Shown here: piece after piece, positions 19,534 through 27,892 of the stretch
Position numbering within the stretch: the stretch's first letter is position 1
Layout of the letters: every line of letters starts with the position of its first letter
Source of the DNA: an uncultured Eubacteriaceae bacterium
Lineage (GTDB): Bacteria; Bacillota; Clostridia; Eubacteriales; Eubacteriaceae
Direction of reading: 5' to 3'
Length of the DNA stretch: 40,491 nucleotides
Assembly: GCA_947625585.1 (NCBI GenBank)
Contig: CANQOZ010000003.1
Span: 1-40,491 of the forward strand
Translations under genes and position numbers: made by a program
Notes under the pieces: model-generated
Told to the model about the DNA's origin: nothing
The model's database searches: none
The model's input: only the letters and a program-made list of their open reading frames with translations

Positions 19534-19675
19534 ACATTCTCCTTAAATTGTTTTATCTAATTAACAAAAAAATAATAGAATATTCAATAAAGCCGATCAT
19601 AATTAAATTAAATAAATCCTAATCTATTATTTTATCCCCATCAAGTTAACTTGAGGCAATTATAATTTCTATATT

Positions 19676-20677
19676 TTATTTATTAATATCAACACCTGTT
19701 TCAACTATAAGATCATCTTTATCTAAATAATCATAAGAATATAAAAGAGTAGCTTCATTTTGATTACATAGTGCTTCAAACAGAAGTATTCGTGAATCTT
19801 TTGAAGTAAGAAGCTTTTCTTGTTTTAAAAGATTAAAGTTTGTATTGTAAATATTAAGAAAAGCATCAGATCCTTTATAAGCCTCTCCTGGTTTTTCTAA
19901 ATCTGAGGAAAAAAATACGTAATACTTCCTATTCATATACAAAATTGAAGCTGGTTCATTATCGGCTTCAATATCGACTAAGGTTATGGCCGGTTCCCAA
20001 TGATTTCCTAAATCAGTTGATTGCATATAATCTATTCTTGAAACAGATTTATCTAATGTTTCAACTTCATACATAATTGAAAGTTGATCATTAAAGGCAT
20101 TCAATTTTATATCTTCTATATTACTATCCATCGAGATAATATCGGTAATATAATTCCAATTATCCAAATCATGGGATTGAAATAATTGAACCGTATATAT
20201 TCCATTAGGAATATTTGGATCAGACCTATTAACCTCTCCTTCAACTTTAGTTACAGTCATAAAATAGGTATCACCAATTTTAGAAATAGCTGGATCGATT
20301 CTTAAATTATCGTCTGTAAAAATAACCTTGTTTCTAACGATCATCTTTTGTTTAACATCATATTTACAGATTCCAACTTTTCCTCTTTCATTACAATAAA
20401 CAATCAGATTTTCATCAGGTAAACAATCAACCCAGTTAGAAGCTATTTTGGTTTGTTCAATAGTGTCGTCTCGGGTATTTATTAAAGTTAATCTTTTATC
20501 TTTACTAGTTACAATATAACCATCATCAAAAAACTTGGCATCTGAGGATCCAAAATCCTGTAATTCTAAACTTCGATATTTCGGATGGGAATACCAAATG
20601 TAAACTAGATAACCAATACAAATTAGAAGTAATGTTATGAAAAATAGTATTACGAGTTTCTGGGTTCTTTTAAGCAT
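19676..20677 (-). CDS. Membrane-anchored putative beta-propeller (sialidase/GH43-like fold) protein, function unknown
   Basis: N-term TM LVILFFITLLLICIGYLVYIWY; repeated strands such as DYMQSTDLGNHWEPAITLVD and LFQSHDLDNWNYITDI resemble BNR/propeller blades. Confidence 0.5.
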   Translation of the reverse strand: MLKRTQKLVILFFITLLLICIGYLVYIWYSHPKYRSLELQDFGSSDAKFFDDGYIVTSKDKRLTLINTRDDTIEQTKIASNWVDCLPDENLIVYCNERGKVGICKYDVKQKMIVRNKVIFTDDNLRIDPAISKIGDTYFMTVTKVEGEVNRSDPNIPNGIYTVQLFQSHDLDNWNYITDIISMDSNIEDIKLNAFNDQLSIMYEVETLDKSVSRIDYMQSTDLGNHWEPAITLVDIEADNEPASILYMNRKYYVFFSSDLEKPGEAYKGSDAFLNIYNTNFNLLKQEKLLTSKDSRILLFEALCNQNEATLLYSYDYLDKDDLIVETGVDINK

Positions 20678-20749
20678 AAATCTGAATTGTTTACCATAAA
20701 TTTCTTAATTATTATAATGGAATATTGTTTTAATTGGTAAATTAGTAAT

Positions 20750-20788
20750 AAAAAAAGTATTTAAACCTTAATAAAAGGTCTAAATACT
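20750..20788 (-). terminator. Intrinsic terminator downstream of the cupin gene
   Basis: Minus strand AGTATTTAGACCTT-TTATT-AAGGTTTAAATACT then TTTTTTT. Confidence 0.8.
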
Positions 20789-20804
20789 GTCTAAATGCTT
20801 AAAA

Positions 20805-21137
20805 TTAATTGAATACTTGAATTAATAACATTTTAAAATTATCTGTTGCTTTTACAGCATGAGGAATATCTGCCGGCATTACAATCGATTCTTCCTTTTT
20901 TAGTTTAAAAGGTTTCTTGTTAATAATAAATTCACCTTCTCCATCTAAGATAAAAACAAGTGCATCACCGGTTGAAGTATGTTCACTTAATTCTTCTCCT
21001 TTTGGAAAAGCAAAAATAGTAATACTTATTGCATCATTTTGGACTAAAGTTCTACTAATAACTTGTCCTTCTTTAACTTCAACTAAATCCTTTAGTTTAA
21101 GTTTTTCTTCTATGGGAATATTTTTTAAATAGGGCAT
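20805..21137 (-). CDS. Small cupin-domain protein
   Basis: FAFPKGEELSEHTSTGDALVFILDGEGEFIINKKPFKLKKEESIVMPADIPHAVKA; AAAGGAG Shine-Dalgarno before Met at 21137 favours this start over 21167. Confidence 0.9.
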   Translation of the reverse strand: MPYLKNIPIEEKLKLKDLVEVKEGQVISRTLVQNDAISITIFAFPKGEELSEHTSTGDALVFILDGEGEFIINKKPFKLKKEESIVMPADIPHAVKATDNFKMLLIQVFN

Positions 21138-21180
21138 ATAAAACTCCTTTAAAAATTTAATACCCAAATTTTATTTTTAA

Positions 21181-21209
21181 TTGACTCTATTTGATTATAA
21201 AATTATAAT
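21181..21209 (+). promoter_or_regulatory. Predicted sigma-70/SigA promoter of the P-type ATPase gene
   Basis: TTGACT (21181-21186), 17-bp spacer, TATAAT (21204-21209). Confidence 0.75.
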
Positions 21210-21213
21210 AGTC

Positions 21214-21233
21214 ATATGAACATATGTTCATGT
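21214..21233. promoter_or_regulatory. ArsR/SmtB-type operator candidate
   Basis: Perfect 16-bp palindrome ATGAACATATGTTCAT (21216-21231) directly after the predicted -10; resembles the ATGAACA-N-TTCAT sites of CadC/CzrA-type repressors. Confidence 0.65.
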
Positions 21234-21258
21234 ATCGAAATGAAATCAGGTCAAGGCT

Positions 21259-23640
21259 ATGGATAGTAATTATGCTGTTTGTAATAAATGTGGAAAGACA
21301 TTATTAAATTGCAACTGCAAAAAAGACAAACATAGAATTCAGTTTAAAACATATAACATCAATAATTTAGATTGTGCTGCTTGTAGTAATAAATTAGAAG
21401 ATAAACTAAATACCTATCCAGGGATCAAGCAATGCACAATCTCTTATCCAACTAGCAAGATCAAAATTGAAGCAGCCGATCAAGATAAAATGCTGCCAGA
21501 AATAGTTGGAGTGTGTCAGAAAATGGAACCGGATGTCACAATTAGTCCAGAGAATAATAAAAAGGTAATGTTTAATATTGATGGACTTGATTGTGCTAAT
21601 TGTGCTAAAAAAATTGAAAATAAATTAAATGAAGATCCCAAAATAGATAAAGCTACTATTGATTATGCTACTGGAACATTATCAATTGAAGCTAATGATC
21701 CCACAAGTCATATAGGGCATTATCAGAAAGTTATTGATTCTGTTGAAGATGGTGTTACCTTAAGTCCAAAAGATCAAAAGAAAAAAGATGAGAAGAAGAA
21801 TACCTATTTTAAGGAACTCTTTCCAATTATAGTTGGTTCAATTATCTTTATTGCTGGCTGGTTATTGGAAAGTAGAGTCTCACACACAACTGAGTTAATC
21901 TTTCAACTTATTGCCTATGTTTTTTTAGGTGGAGAAATAGTTTTAAAAGCTTTTAAAAATATACTACATGGTGACTTCTTTGATGAAAACTTCTTAATGA
22001 CTGTAGCTACTGTAGGTGCTTTTGTTATTGGAGATTATCACGAAGCTGTTGGCGTTATGCTCTTTTACAGAATTGGGGAATTCTTCGAAGATTATGCTGT
22101 CGATAAAAGTAGAGAGCAAATTATCAATTCATTAGATCTAAGAGATAATTCTGTTAATCTAATTAGAGATGGTAATACTGTTAAAATTCCAATTGAAGAT
22201 ACTAATGTTGGAGATACCTTATTAGTTAGACCAGGAGAACGAATTCCTCTAGATGGAGTCGTTATTAAAGGTGATTCTAGAATAGATACTTCACCTATTA
22301 CTGGTGAACCAGTACCAGTTAGAGTAAAAAAAGACTCGGAAGTTACTTCAGGTACAATAAATTTAAATACACCGATTGAATTAAAAGTTACTAAAAAACT
22401 TTCTGATTCAATGGTAACAAAGATTTTAGATTCAGTTGAAAACGCTGCTGCAAACAAACCAAAAATTGATAGGTTTATAACAAAATTTTCAAAAGTATAT
22501 ACCCCGATTGTTATCGGTTTAGCTTTATTCATTGCAATCGTTCCATCTTTAGTAACAGGAAACTGGTATCACTGGGTTTATACAGCTATTTCATTCTTAG
22601 TTATATCTTGTCCATGTGCTTTAGTTTTATCAGTTCCATTAGCTTATTTTTGTGGTATCGGTGCTGCTTCTAGATTAGGTATTTTATTTAAAGGTGGGAT
22701 ATCTATAGAAGCAATTGACAATATTAAATCAATAGCTTTAGATAAAACTGGAACTATTACAGAAGGTAACTTTAAAGTTCAAGGTATTTATACTACGGGA
22801 ATCTCAAAACAGGATTTACTAAAAATTGCATCTTCTTGTGAAAGTATGTCAACTCATCCTATTGCCCAGAGTATTCTAGAAGATGCTAAAGCAGAACATT
22901 TAAAATACCCTAAACCAGAAAACATTCAAGAAATAGCTGGTAATGGAATAGTAGCTAAAATAGATGGTAAAACATATTATTGTGGAAATAAAAAACTTTT
23001 AGAAACACATAATATAAAAGTTAAAACTTTAAATAAAGAGATTGGAACTAAAGTATTTATTGCAGATACTCAAAAGGAATTGGGTGAAATTGTTATTTCA
23101 GATACTTTAAAGAAAGATGCTAAATCAGTTATAAATCAGTTAAAGAAGCTAGGATTAAAAACGGTATTATTAACTGGTGATACGGCTGAAAATGCAAACG
23201 AAATAGCACAAAAAGTTGGAATTGATCATGTATATGCTTCCCTATTACCGACTGATAAACTTGATAAGCTAAATGAAGCTAGAAAAGAACACGGTTCTAT
23301 TATGTTTGTTGGTGATGGAATTAACGATGCTCCTGTAATAGCTGGAGCAAACGTTGGAGCAGCTATGGGAAGTGGTTCTGATGCTGCTATTGAAGCTGCT
23401 GACGTTGTTTTCTTAAGATCGAATTTAAAAGCTATACTTGATTCGATTAAAATTGGTAAGAAAACAGCTTTTATTGCTAAAGAAAATGTTGTCATTGCAC
23501 TAGCTGTTAAAGCTTTAATTTTACTTTTAGGATTCTTTGGATTTGCAAATATGTGGTTAGCAGTCCTAGCTGATACAGGTGTTTCCCTAATCTGTATATT
23601 AAACTCTATTAGATTATTATTTATTTTTAGGAAGAAATAA
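21259..23640 (+). CDS. Heavy-metal-translocating P1B-type ATPase with two HMA domains (CadA/ZntA-like)
   Basis: HMA motifs NLDCAACSNKL and GLDCANCAKKI, SCPCALVLSVP, DKTGTITEG, GDGINDAPVIAGA; Cys-rich extreme N-terminus. Confidence 0.95.
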   Translation: MDSNYAVCNKCGKTLLNCNCKKDKHRIQFKTYNINNLDCAACSNKLEDKLNTYPGIKQCTISYPTSKIKIEAADQDKMLPEIVGVCQKMEPDVTISPENNKKVMFNIDGLDCANCAKKIENKLNEDPKIDKATIDYATGTLSIEANDPTSHIGHYQKVIDSVEDGVTLSPKDQKKKDEKKNTYFKELFPIIVGSIIFIAGWLLESRVSHTTELIFQLIAYVFLGGEIVLKAFKNILHGDFFDENFLMTVATVGAFVIGDYHEAVGVMLFYRIGEFFEDYAVDKSREQIINSLDLRDNSVNLIRDGNTVKIPIEDTNVGDTLLVRPGERIPLDGVVIKGDSRIDTSPITGEPVPVRVKKDSEVTSGTINLNTPIELKVTKKLSDSMVTKILDSVENAAANKPKIDRFITKFSKVYTPIVIGLALFIAIVPSLVTGNWYHWVYTAISFLVISCPCALVLSVPLAYFCGIGAASRLGILFKGGISIEAIDNIKSIALDKTGTITEGNFKVQGIYTTGISKQDLLKIASSCESMSTHPIAQSILEDAKAEHLKYPKPENIQEIAGNGIVAKIDGKTYYCGNKKLLETHNIKVKTLNKEIGTKVFIADTQKELGEIVISDTLKKDAKSVINQLKKLGLKTVLLTGDTAENANEIAQKVGIDHVYASLLPTDKLDKLNEARKEHGSIMFVGDGINDAPVIAGANVGAAMGSGSDAAIEAADVVFLRSNLKAILDSIKIGKKTAFIAKENVVIALAVKALILLLGFFGFANMWLAVLADTGVSLICILNSIRLLFIFRKK

Positions 23641-23644
23641 TTAC

Positions 23645-23674
23645 AATAGGCCAAATGTGGCCTATTTATTTTTC
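23645..23674 (+). terminator. Intrinsic terminator downstream of the P-type ATPase gene
   Basis: AATAGGCCA-AATG-TGGCCTATT then TATTTTT. Confidence 0.8.
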
Positions 23675-23860
23675 CAATTAATGTTATCGTTTACACTCGG
23701 AACATTTTATTTCCCAAAATATCAAAATATTTCCCTTTCAAATTACATTTTTATACGAGTTTTTCATATATTATTAAATTTGAATTAAATTAATTGGGAG
23801 AAATTAATTTAATCTCTTTCTCAATAAAATATCATTTTAGGTTATATTAATATAATTAAT

Positions 23861-24610
23861 TTACCATTCAATTTCGTCAATATCCATTGGATGTTTTTGG
23901 ATTTCAATCTTTTCAACCTTACCATTTTTCATGTGAATTACTCTATTTCCAATTGGAGTTATTGCAGTATTATGAGTAATTAAAACAACAGTCATATTAT
24001 CTTTTATACTCATATCTTGGAGAAGTTTTAAAATTGTCTTACCTGTTTTATAATCGAGAGCTCCCGTTGGTTCATCACATAATAATAATTTCGGACGTTT
24101 TGCTAAAGCTCTAGCTATTGCTACTCTTTGTTGTTCACCACCTGATAATTGTGAAGGAAAATTATTCATTCTATCTGTAAGTCCGACCTTTTCAAGTGTT
24201 TCCTTAGCATCAGCTGGATCTTCGCTAATTTGAGCTGCCATTTCGACATTTTCTAAAGCTGTTAGATTTTGGATTAGATTATAAAACTGAAAAACAAAAC
24301 CGGTGTCAAATCGACGGTATTCTGTTAATTCCTTTTGTGATAAATTTTCAATGTGTTCTTCATCGACTATGACTTCCCCATCTGTAGCATTATCCATCCC
24401 ACCTAAAATATTTAAAACAGTAGTTTTACCGGCTCCTGATGGACCGACAACAATGACAAACTCTCCCTTATAAATTTCAAAATTAATTCCATTTGCTGCA
24501 TTAATTGTTACCTCTCCAGAATGGTAAACTTTAGTAACATCTTTAAATATTATAAGTGGTTCTTCTTCAACAGAATCATAGGGAATTATTTTATTACTCA
24601 CTACTATCAC
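23861..24610 (-). CDS. ABC transporter ATP-binding protein (MacB/LolD/FtsE-type)
   Basis: GPSGAGKTTVLNILGG Walker A, LSGGEQQRVAIARALAKRPKLLLCDEPTGALD signature/Walker B. Confidence 0.95.
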   Translation of the reverse strand: MIVVSNKIIPYDSVEEEPLIIFKDVTKVYHSGEVTINAANGINFEIYKGEFVIVVGPSGAGKTTVLNILGGMDNATDGEVIVDEEHIENLSQKELTEYRRFDTGFVFQFYNLIQNLTALENVEMAAQISEDPADAKETLEKVGLTDRMNNFPSQLSGGEQQRVAIARALAKRPKLLLCDEPTGALDYKTGKTILKLLQDMSIKDNMTVVLITHNTAITPIGNRVIHMKNGKVEKIEIQKHPMDIDEIEW

Positions 24611-25109
24611 CTAAATAATCTAACAAAACTTTATATTTCTCACATAAAGTGTCAAAATCCATAGTACAATTACGTGGACTAGAAGATGGTAAGCCTATTG
24701 CATCCATCCCTGTATCTTCTTTAATATATCGATTATAAAGAGATTCAGCTTTTTTTCCAGTGGTAAAAATTTGCTTAATTTTCGTTCCTTTAATACCATT
24801 TTTGACATCATTTACCTTGGGATTTTTAATACTAGCATCACTAGCGCCAGTTATCGTACACGATTCGAGAGTATCCCATAAAGCAATATGATTTCTCTTA
24901 AGAAAAGCCTTCTTTTGTTCAACTGTAACAGGCACTTCTTGGTTTAATAGTTTAGCAACTATTTTCCAGAATCGATTTTGTGGATGACCGTAATAGAATC
25001 CTTCTTCACGGGATTTTGGAGATGGAAATGTTCCAAGGATCAAAATTTCTGAATCTTTTTCAATAAATGGTTCAAAAGGAATTGTTAATTGTTCAGGTTC
25101 GTATTTCAT
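24594..25109 (-). CDS. Uracil-DNA glycosylase superfamily, DNA-deoxyinosine (hypoxanthine) glycosylase-like
   Basis: ILILGTFPSPKSREEGFYYGHPQNRFWKI, ALWDTLESCTITGASDASIKN, GLPSSSPRN. Confidence 0.85.
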   Translation of the reverse strand: MKYEPEQLTIPFEPFIEKDSEILILGTFPSPKSREEGFYYGHPQNRFWKIVAKLLNQEVPVTVEQKKAFLKRNHIALWDTLESCTITGASDASIKNPKVNDVKNGIKGTKIKQIFTTGKKAESLYNRYIKEDTGMDAIGLPSSSPRNCTMDFDTLCEKYKVLLDYLGDSSE

Positions 25110-25168
25110 TGTTTATAATATAAAATAGTAATTAAATCTTTATTGATTATATTTGAGGAACAGGAAAA

Positions 25169-25825
25169 ATGCCAATGGATATTAAGAAATTCGGTAAAAG
25201 ACTAAAAAAATTAATGAAAGACTACGGAGAAACAACATATTCAATGAGTAAAGTTGTCAAACTATCTGCTCCAACTATTTCAAGATATACAAGAGGCGAA
25301 ATGGTTCCAAAAATTACAACAGTTGAGATCCTAGCCAATTACTTTAATGTTAGTCCTAAATGGTTATCAGGCGAAAGTGATATAGTTAATGAGTCTGAAA
25401 TGTTAGATAATAACGTTTTAACCACGACTATACCTGTTTTTGAAACTGTTCAATACAAACTGCCAATCTTCTCAAATAAAAAAATTAATGAAGAATTAAG
25501 ACTCCCAACAGATTTAATTAGCAATTGGGGAAATGTGATTGCTGTAGAAGCTCCTGATGATTCAATGAAACCATTAATTAATAAGGGAGACAAAATGGTA
25601 ATTAAACTTGGTGATGCAGAGCTTAATACTTCCTTAGCAGCTATTCATATTAATAAAAAGGATATGGTAATTCGCAAAGTTGTTAATAGTGGAAAATTTC
25701 TAATCCTTCAACCAGCAAATTTTAATTATTCACCTGAAATAATTAATCCTAATCAAGATAATATCAAAGTAGTTGGTAAAGTCGTCTATGCTATTACTGA
25801 AAAAGATACAAACTTTGAGAAATAA
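25169..25825 (+). CDS. XRE-family HTH regulator with S24 (LexA/CI-like) C-terminal domain
   Basis: YSMSKVVKLSAPTISRYTRGEMVPKITTVEILANYFNVSPKWL HTH; EAPDDSMKPLINKGD (Ser motif) and MVIRKVV (Lys motif). Confidence 0.88.
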   Translation: MPMDIKKFGKRLKKLMKDYGETTYSMSKVVKLSAPTISRYTRGEMVPKITTVEILANYFNVSPKWLSGESDIVNESEMLDNNVLTTTIPVFETVQYKLPIFSNKKINEELRLPTDLISNWGNVIAVEAPDDSMKPLINKGDKMVIKLGDAELNTSLAAIHINKKDMVIRKVVNSGKFLILQPANFNYSPEIINPNQDNIKVVGKVVYAITEKDTNFEK

Positions 25826-25827
25826 AT

Positions 25828-25859
25828 AAGCACCGCCGAAGCGGTGCTTTTTGTTTTTA
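25828..25859. terminator. Bidirectional terminator between the S24 regulator gene and the RNase P RNA gene
   Basis: AAGCACCGC-CGAA-GCGGTGCTT then TTTGTTTTT on +; TTATTTATTT on -. Confidence 0.85.
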
Positions 25860-25864
25860 TATTC

Positions 25865-26203
25865 AAATAAGTATACCTATAAGCCGAGTTCTGTTTAAAT
25901 GATCATCTGTCTAGATTTATCGTCACCGATAAACTCAAGCGACCTACCACCAACAGTAGCGAGCAACTACTTTTCTATGTTGTATTTGGTCTTGCACTGG
26001 ATGGGGTTTACAAAGCAGTTTAGTTACCTAAACTCTGGTGAGCTCTTACCTCGCCGTTTCATCCTTACCTATTTCTAGGCGGTTTGTTTTCTGTTGCACT
26101 TTCCTTGAAGTTACCTTCACCGGACGTTATCCGGCATCCTGCTCTATAGTGCTCGGACTTTCCTCAAGCTTATTAAGCTTGCGATCATTCAGTTTACTTA
26201 TTT
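25865..26203 (-). ncRNA. rnpB: RNase P RNA, type A-like
   Basis: Minus strand contains GAGGAAAGTCCGAGC, GGATGCCGGATAACGTCCGG, AGTGCAACAGAAAACAAACCGCC, GGTAAGGATGAAACGGCGAGGTAAGAGCTCACC and ...AAACAGAACTCGGCTTATAGG. P1 arms AAATAAGTA / TACTTATTT define the approximate ends. Confidence 0.93.
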
Positions 26204-26713
26204 CTTCTTTTTAACAACTTTATTAACAGAATCATTTGAACTCTTAATCTTCTTATCGCTTTCAGTATCTCCAATAAATACTTTAAAGCTATAATAAGAC
26301 CTTGCTTTTTTTACCTTTTCTAGAAGTTCTTTTAATTCCTTAAATTCACCAGTACTTTCATGAATTTTAAGCTCTTTTTTATAAATGTACTCTATTCTCT
26401 TTTGTAATGCATAAAGTAACATAGCTTTTTTCATATAACTGGCATCATCTCTTAGAATATCATAGTATTCTAACTTGTAGATGATTGGATCCCGGTCATC
26501 TTCAATATCATACAATTTTACCGTTTCATGGTGTTGTTTATCTTTTGGATTAATAACCAGATTACGGTAGGTTCCTATCCTGTCTTTCTTAGATTCATTT
26601 GTTAGATAGTATTTATCACTATTTTCAGGTAGGCTTACATATTTAATTAATTCTCCTAAATCTTTCCGGGATATTGTTTTCGTTTTTAATGCTTTATTAA
26701 AAATTTTTTTCAT
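26198..26713 (-). CDS. Hypothetical protein, Lys-rich C-terminus, between recA and rnpB
   Basis: 171 aa complete ORF; no family recognised. Confidence 0.65.
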   Translation of the reverse strand: MKKIFNKALKTKTISRKDLGELIKYVSLPENSDKYYLTNESKKDRIGTYRNLVINPKDKQHHETVKLYDIEDDRDPIIYKLEYYDILRDDASYMKKAMLLYALQKRIEYIYKKELKIHESTGEFKELKELLEKVKKARSYYSFKVFIGDTESDKKIKSSNDSVNKVVKKKK

Positions 26714-26787
26714 ATTTTCTAACGAATTAATTCAATGCAAGAAACATATTATAACTTATTGAAGTCGAATTGTAAAGAATTTTTTTA

Positions 26788-27885
26788 TTAAAAATCAATT
26801 TTTCCTAAATCGAAATCATCTTCATCTTCAATTGTATCAGATTCAAGAACCGTCTCATGGTTATCATTCATTCCCATTCCTAACTTTCCTTTGATTTCTT
26901 CTATAAGTTCAGGATGTTCTTTTAGATAATTCTTTACATTATCTCGCCCTTGTCCAAGTCTTTCATTATCATACGAAAACCATGCTCCAGATTTATTTAT
27001 AATACCTTCAGTAACAGCTGTATCAAGTAAATCCCCTTCTGCAGAAATTCCTTCCCCATACATAATATCGAATTCAGCTGTTTTAAAAGGTGGAGCTAAT
27101 TTATTTTTAACGACTTTAGCTCTTGTTCTGTTACCTACAAATTCAGCACCCTTCTTAATACTATCAATTCTTCTAATATCTAAACGAATTGTTGAATAGA
27201 ATTTTAAAGCTCTTCCACCAGTCGTAACTTCAGGATTACCAAATAATATTCCAACTTTTTCACGTAATTGATTAATAAAGATAGCAGCAGTATTTGATTT
27301 TTTAATTACACCTGTTAACTTTCTTAAAGCTTGTGACATAAGTCTAGCGTGTAAACCAACATGGGAGTCTCCCATTTCACCATCAATTTCAGCTTTTGGT
27401 ACTAATGCAGCAACGGAGTCAACAACAACTATATCTAAAGCTCCACTTCGAATTAACTCTTCTAGGATTTCTAAAGCCTGTTCACCGGTGTCTGGTTGAG
27501 AAATAATTAAATTATCAATATCAACTCCTAAGTTTTTAGCATAAACCGGGTCTAAAGCATGTTCTGCATCAATAAAAGCTGCAAAACCACCTTGTTTTTG
27601 AGCTTCAGCAATAGCATGTAATGCAACTGTTGTCTTGCCTGAAGACTCAGGTCCATAAATTTCAGTAATTCGTCCTTTTGGAATTCCACCAATTCCAAGA
27701 GCTCTATCTAAGCCAATTGAACTAGTAGAAATAACATCAACTTCCTGGATGGCGTTATCACCCATTCTCATTATTGAACCTTTACCAAAATTTTTTTCTA
27801 TATTTTTTAAAGCTGTATCTAGCGCTTCTCGTTTCTTTTCATCAGCTGGATTGTCAGCTGCTTTTTTATCCTTCTTTTTAGCCAT
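26788..27885 (-). CDS. recA: Recombinase RecA
   Basis: [86 protein letters not shown]. Confidence 0.99.
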   Translation of the reverse strand: MAKKKDKKAADNPADEKKREALDTALKNIEKNFGKGSIMRMGDNAIQEVDVISTSSIGLDRALGIGGIPKGRITEIYGPESSGKTTVALHAIAEAQKQGGFAAFIDAEHALDPVYAKNLGVDIDNLIISQPDTGEQALEILEELIRSGALDIVVVDSVAALVPKAEIDGEMGDSHVGLHARLMSQALRKLTGVIKKSNTAAIFINQLREKVGILFGNPEVTTGGRALKFYSTIRLDIRRIDSIKKGAEFVGNRTRAKVVKNKLAPPFKTAEFDIMYGEGISAEGDLLDTAVTEGIINKSGAWFSYDNERLGQGRDNVKNYLKEHPELIEEIKGKLGMGMNDNHETVLESDTIEDEDDFDLGKIDF

Positions 27886-27892
27886 TTATCCT

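Noticed and set aside
22092-22532. 146-aa minus-strand ORF inside the P-type ATPase gene (also 23226-23654 and 20917-21132)
   Set aside because: Antisense to conserved ATPase or cupin coding sequence; no independent support.
23780-23830. TTGGGAGAAA...TTTCTCAA imperfect repeat downstream of the ABC ATPase gene considered as a terminator
   Set aside because: Weak stem with no clear T run on the minus strand; not reported as a feature.
26198-26713. Considered as RecX because it follows recA
   Set aside because: No recognisable RecX helical repeat motifs in the translation; kept as hypothetical.
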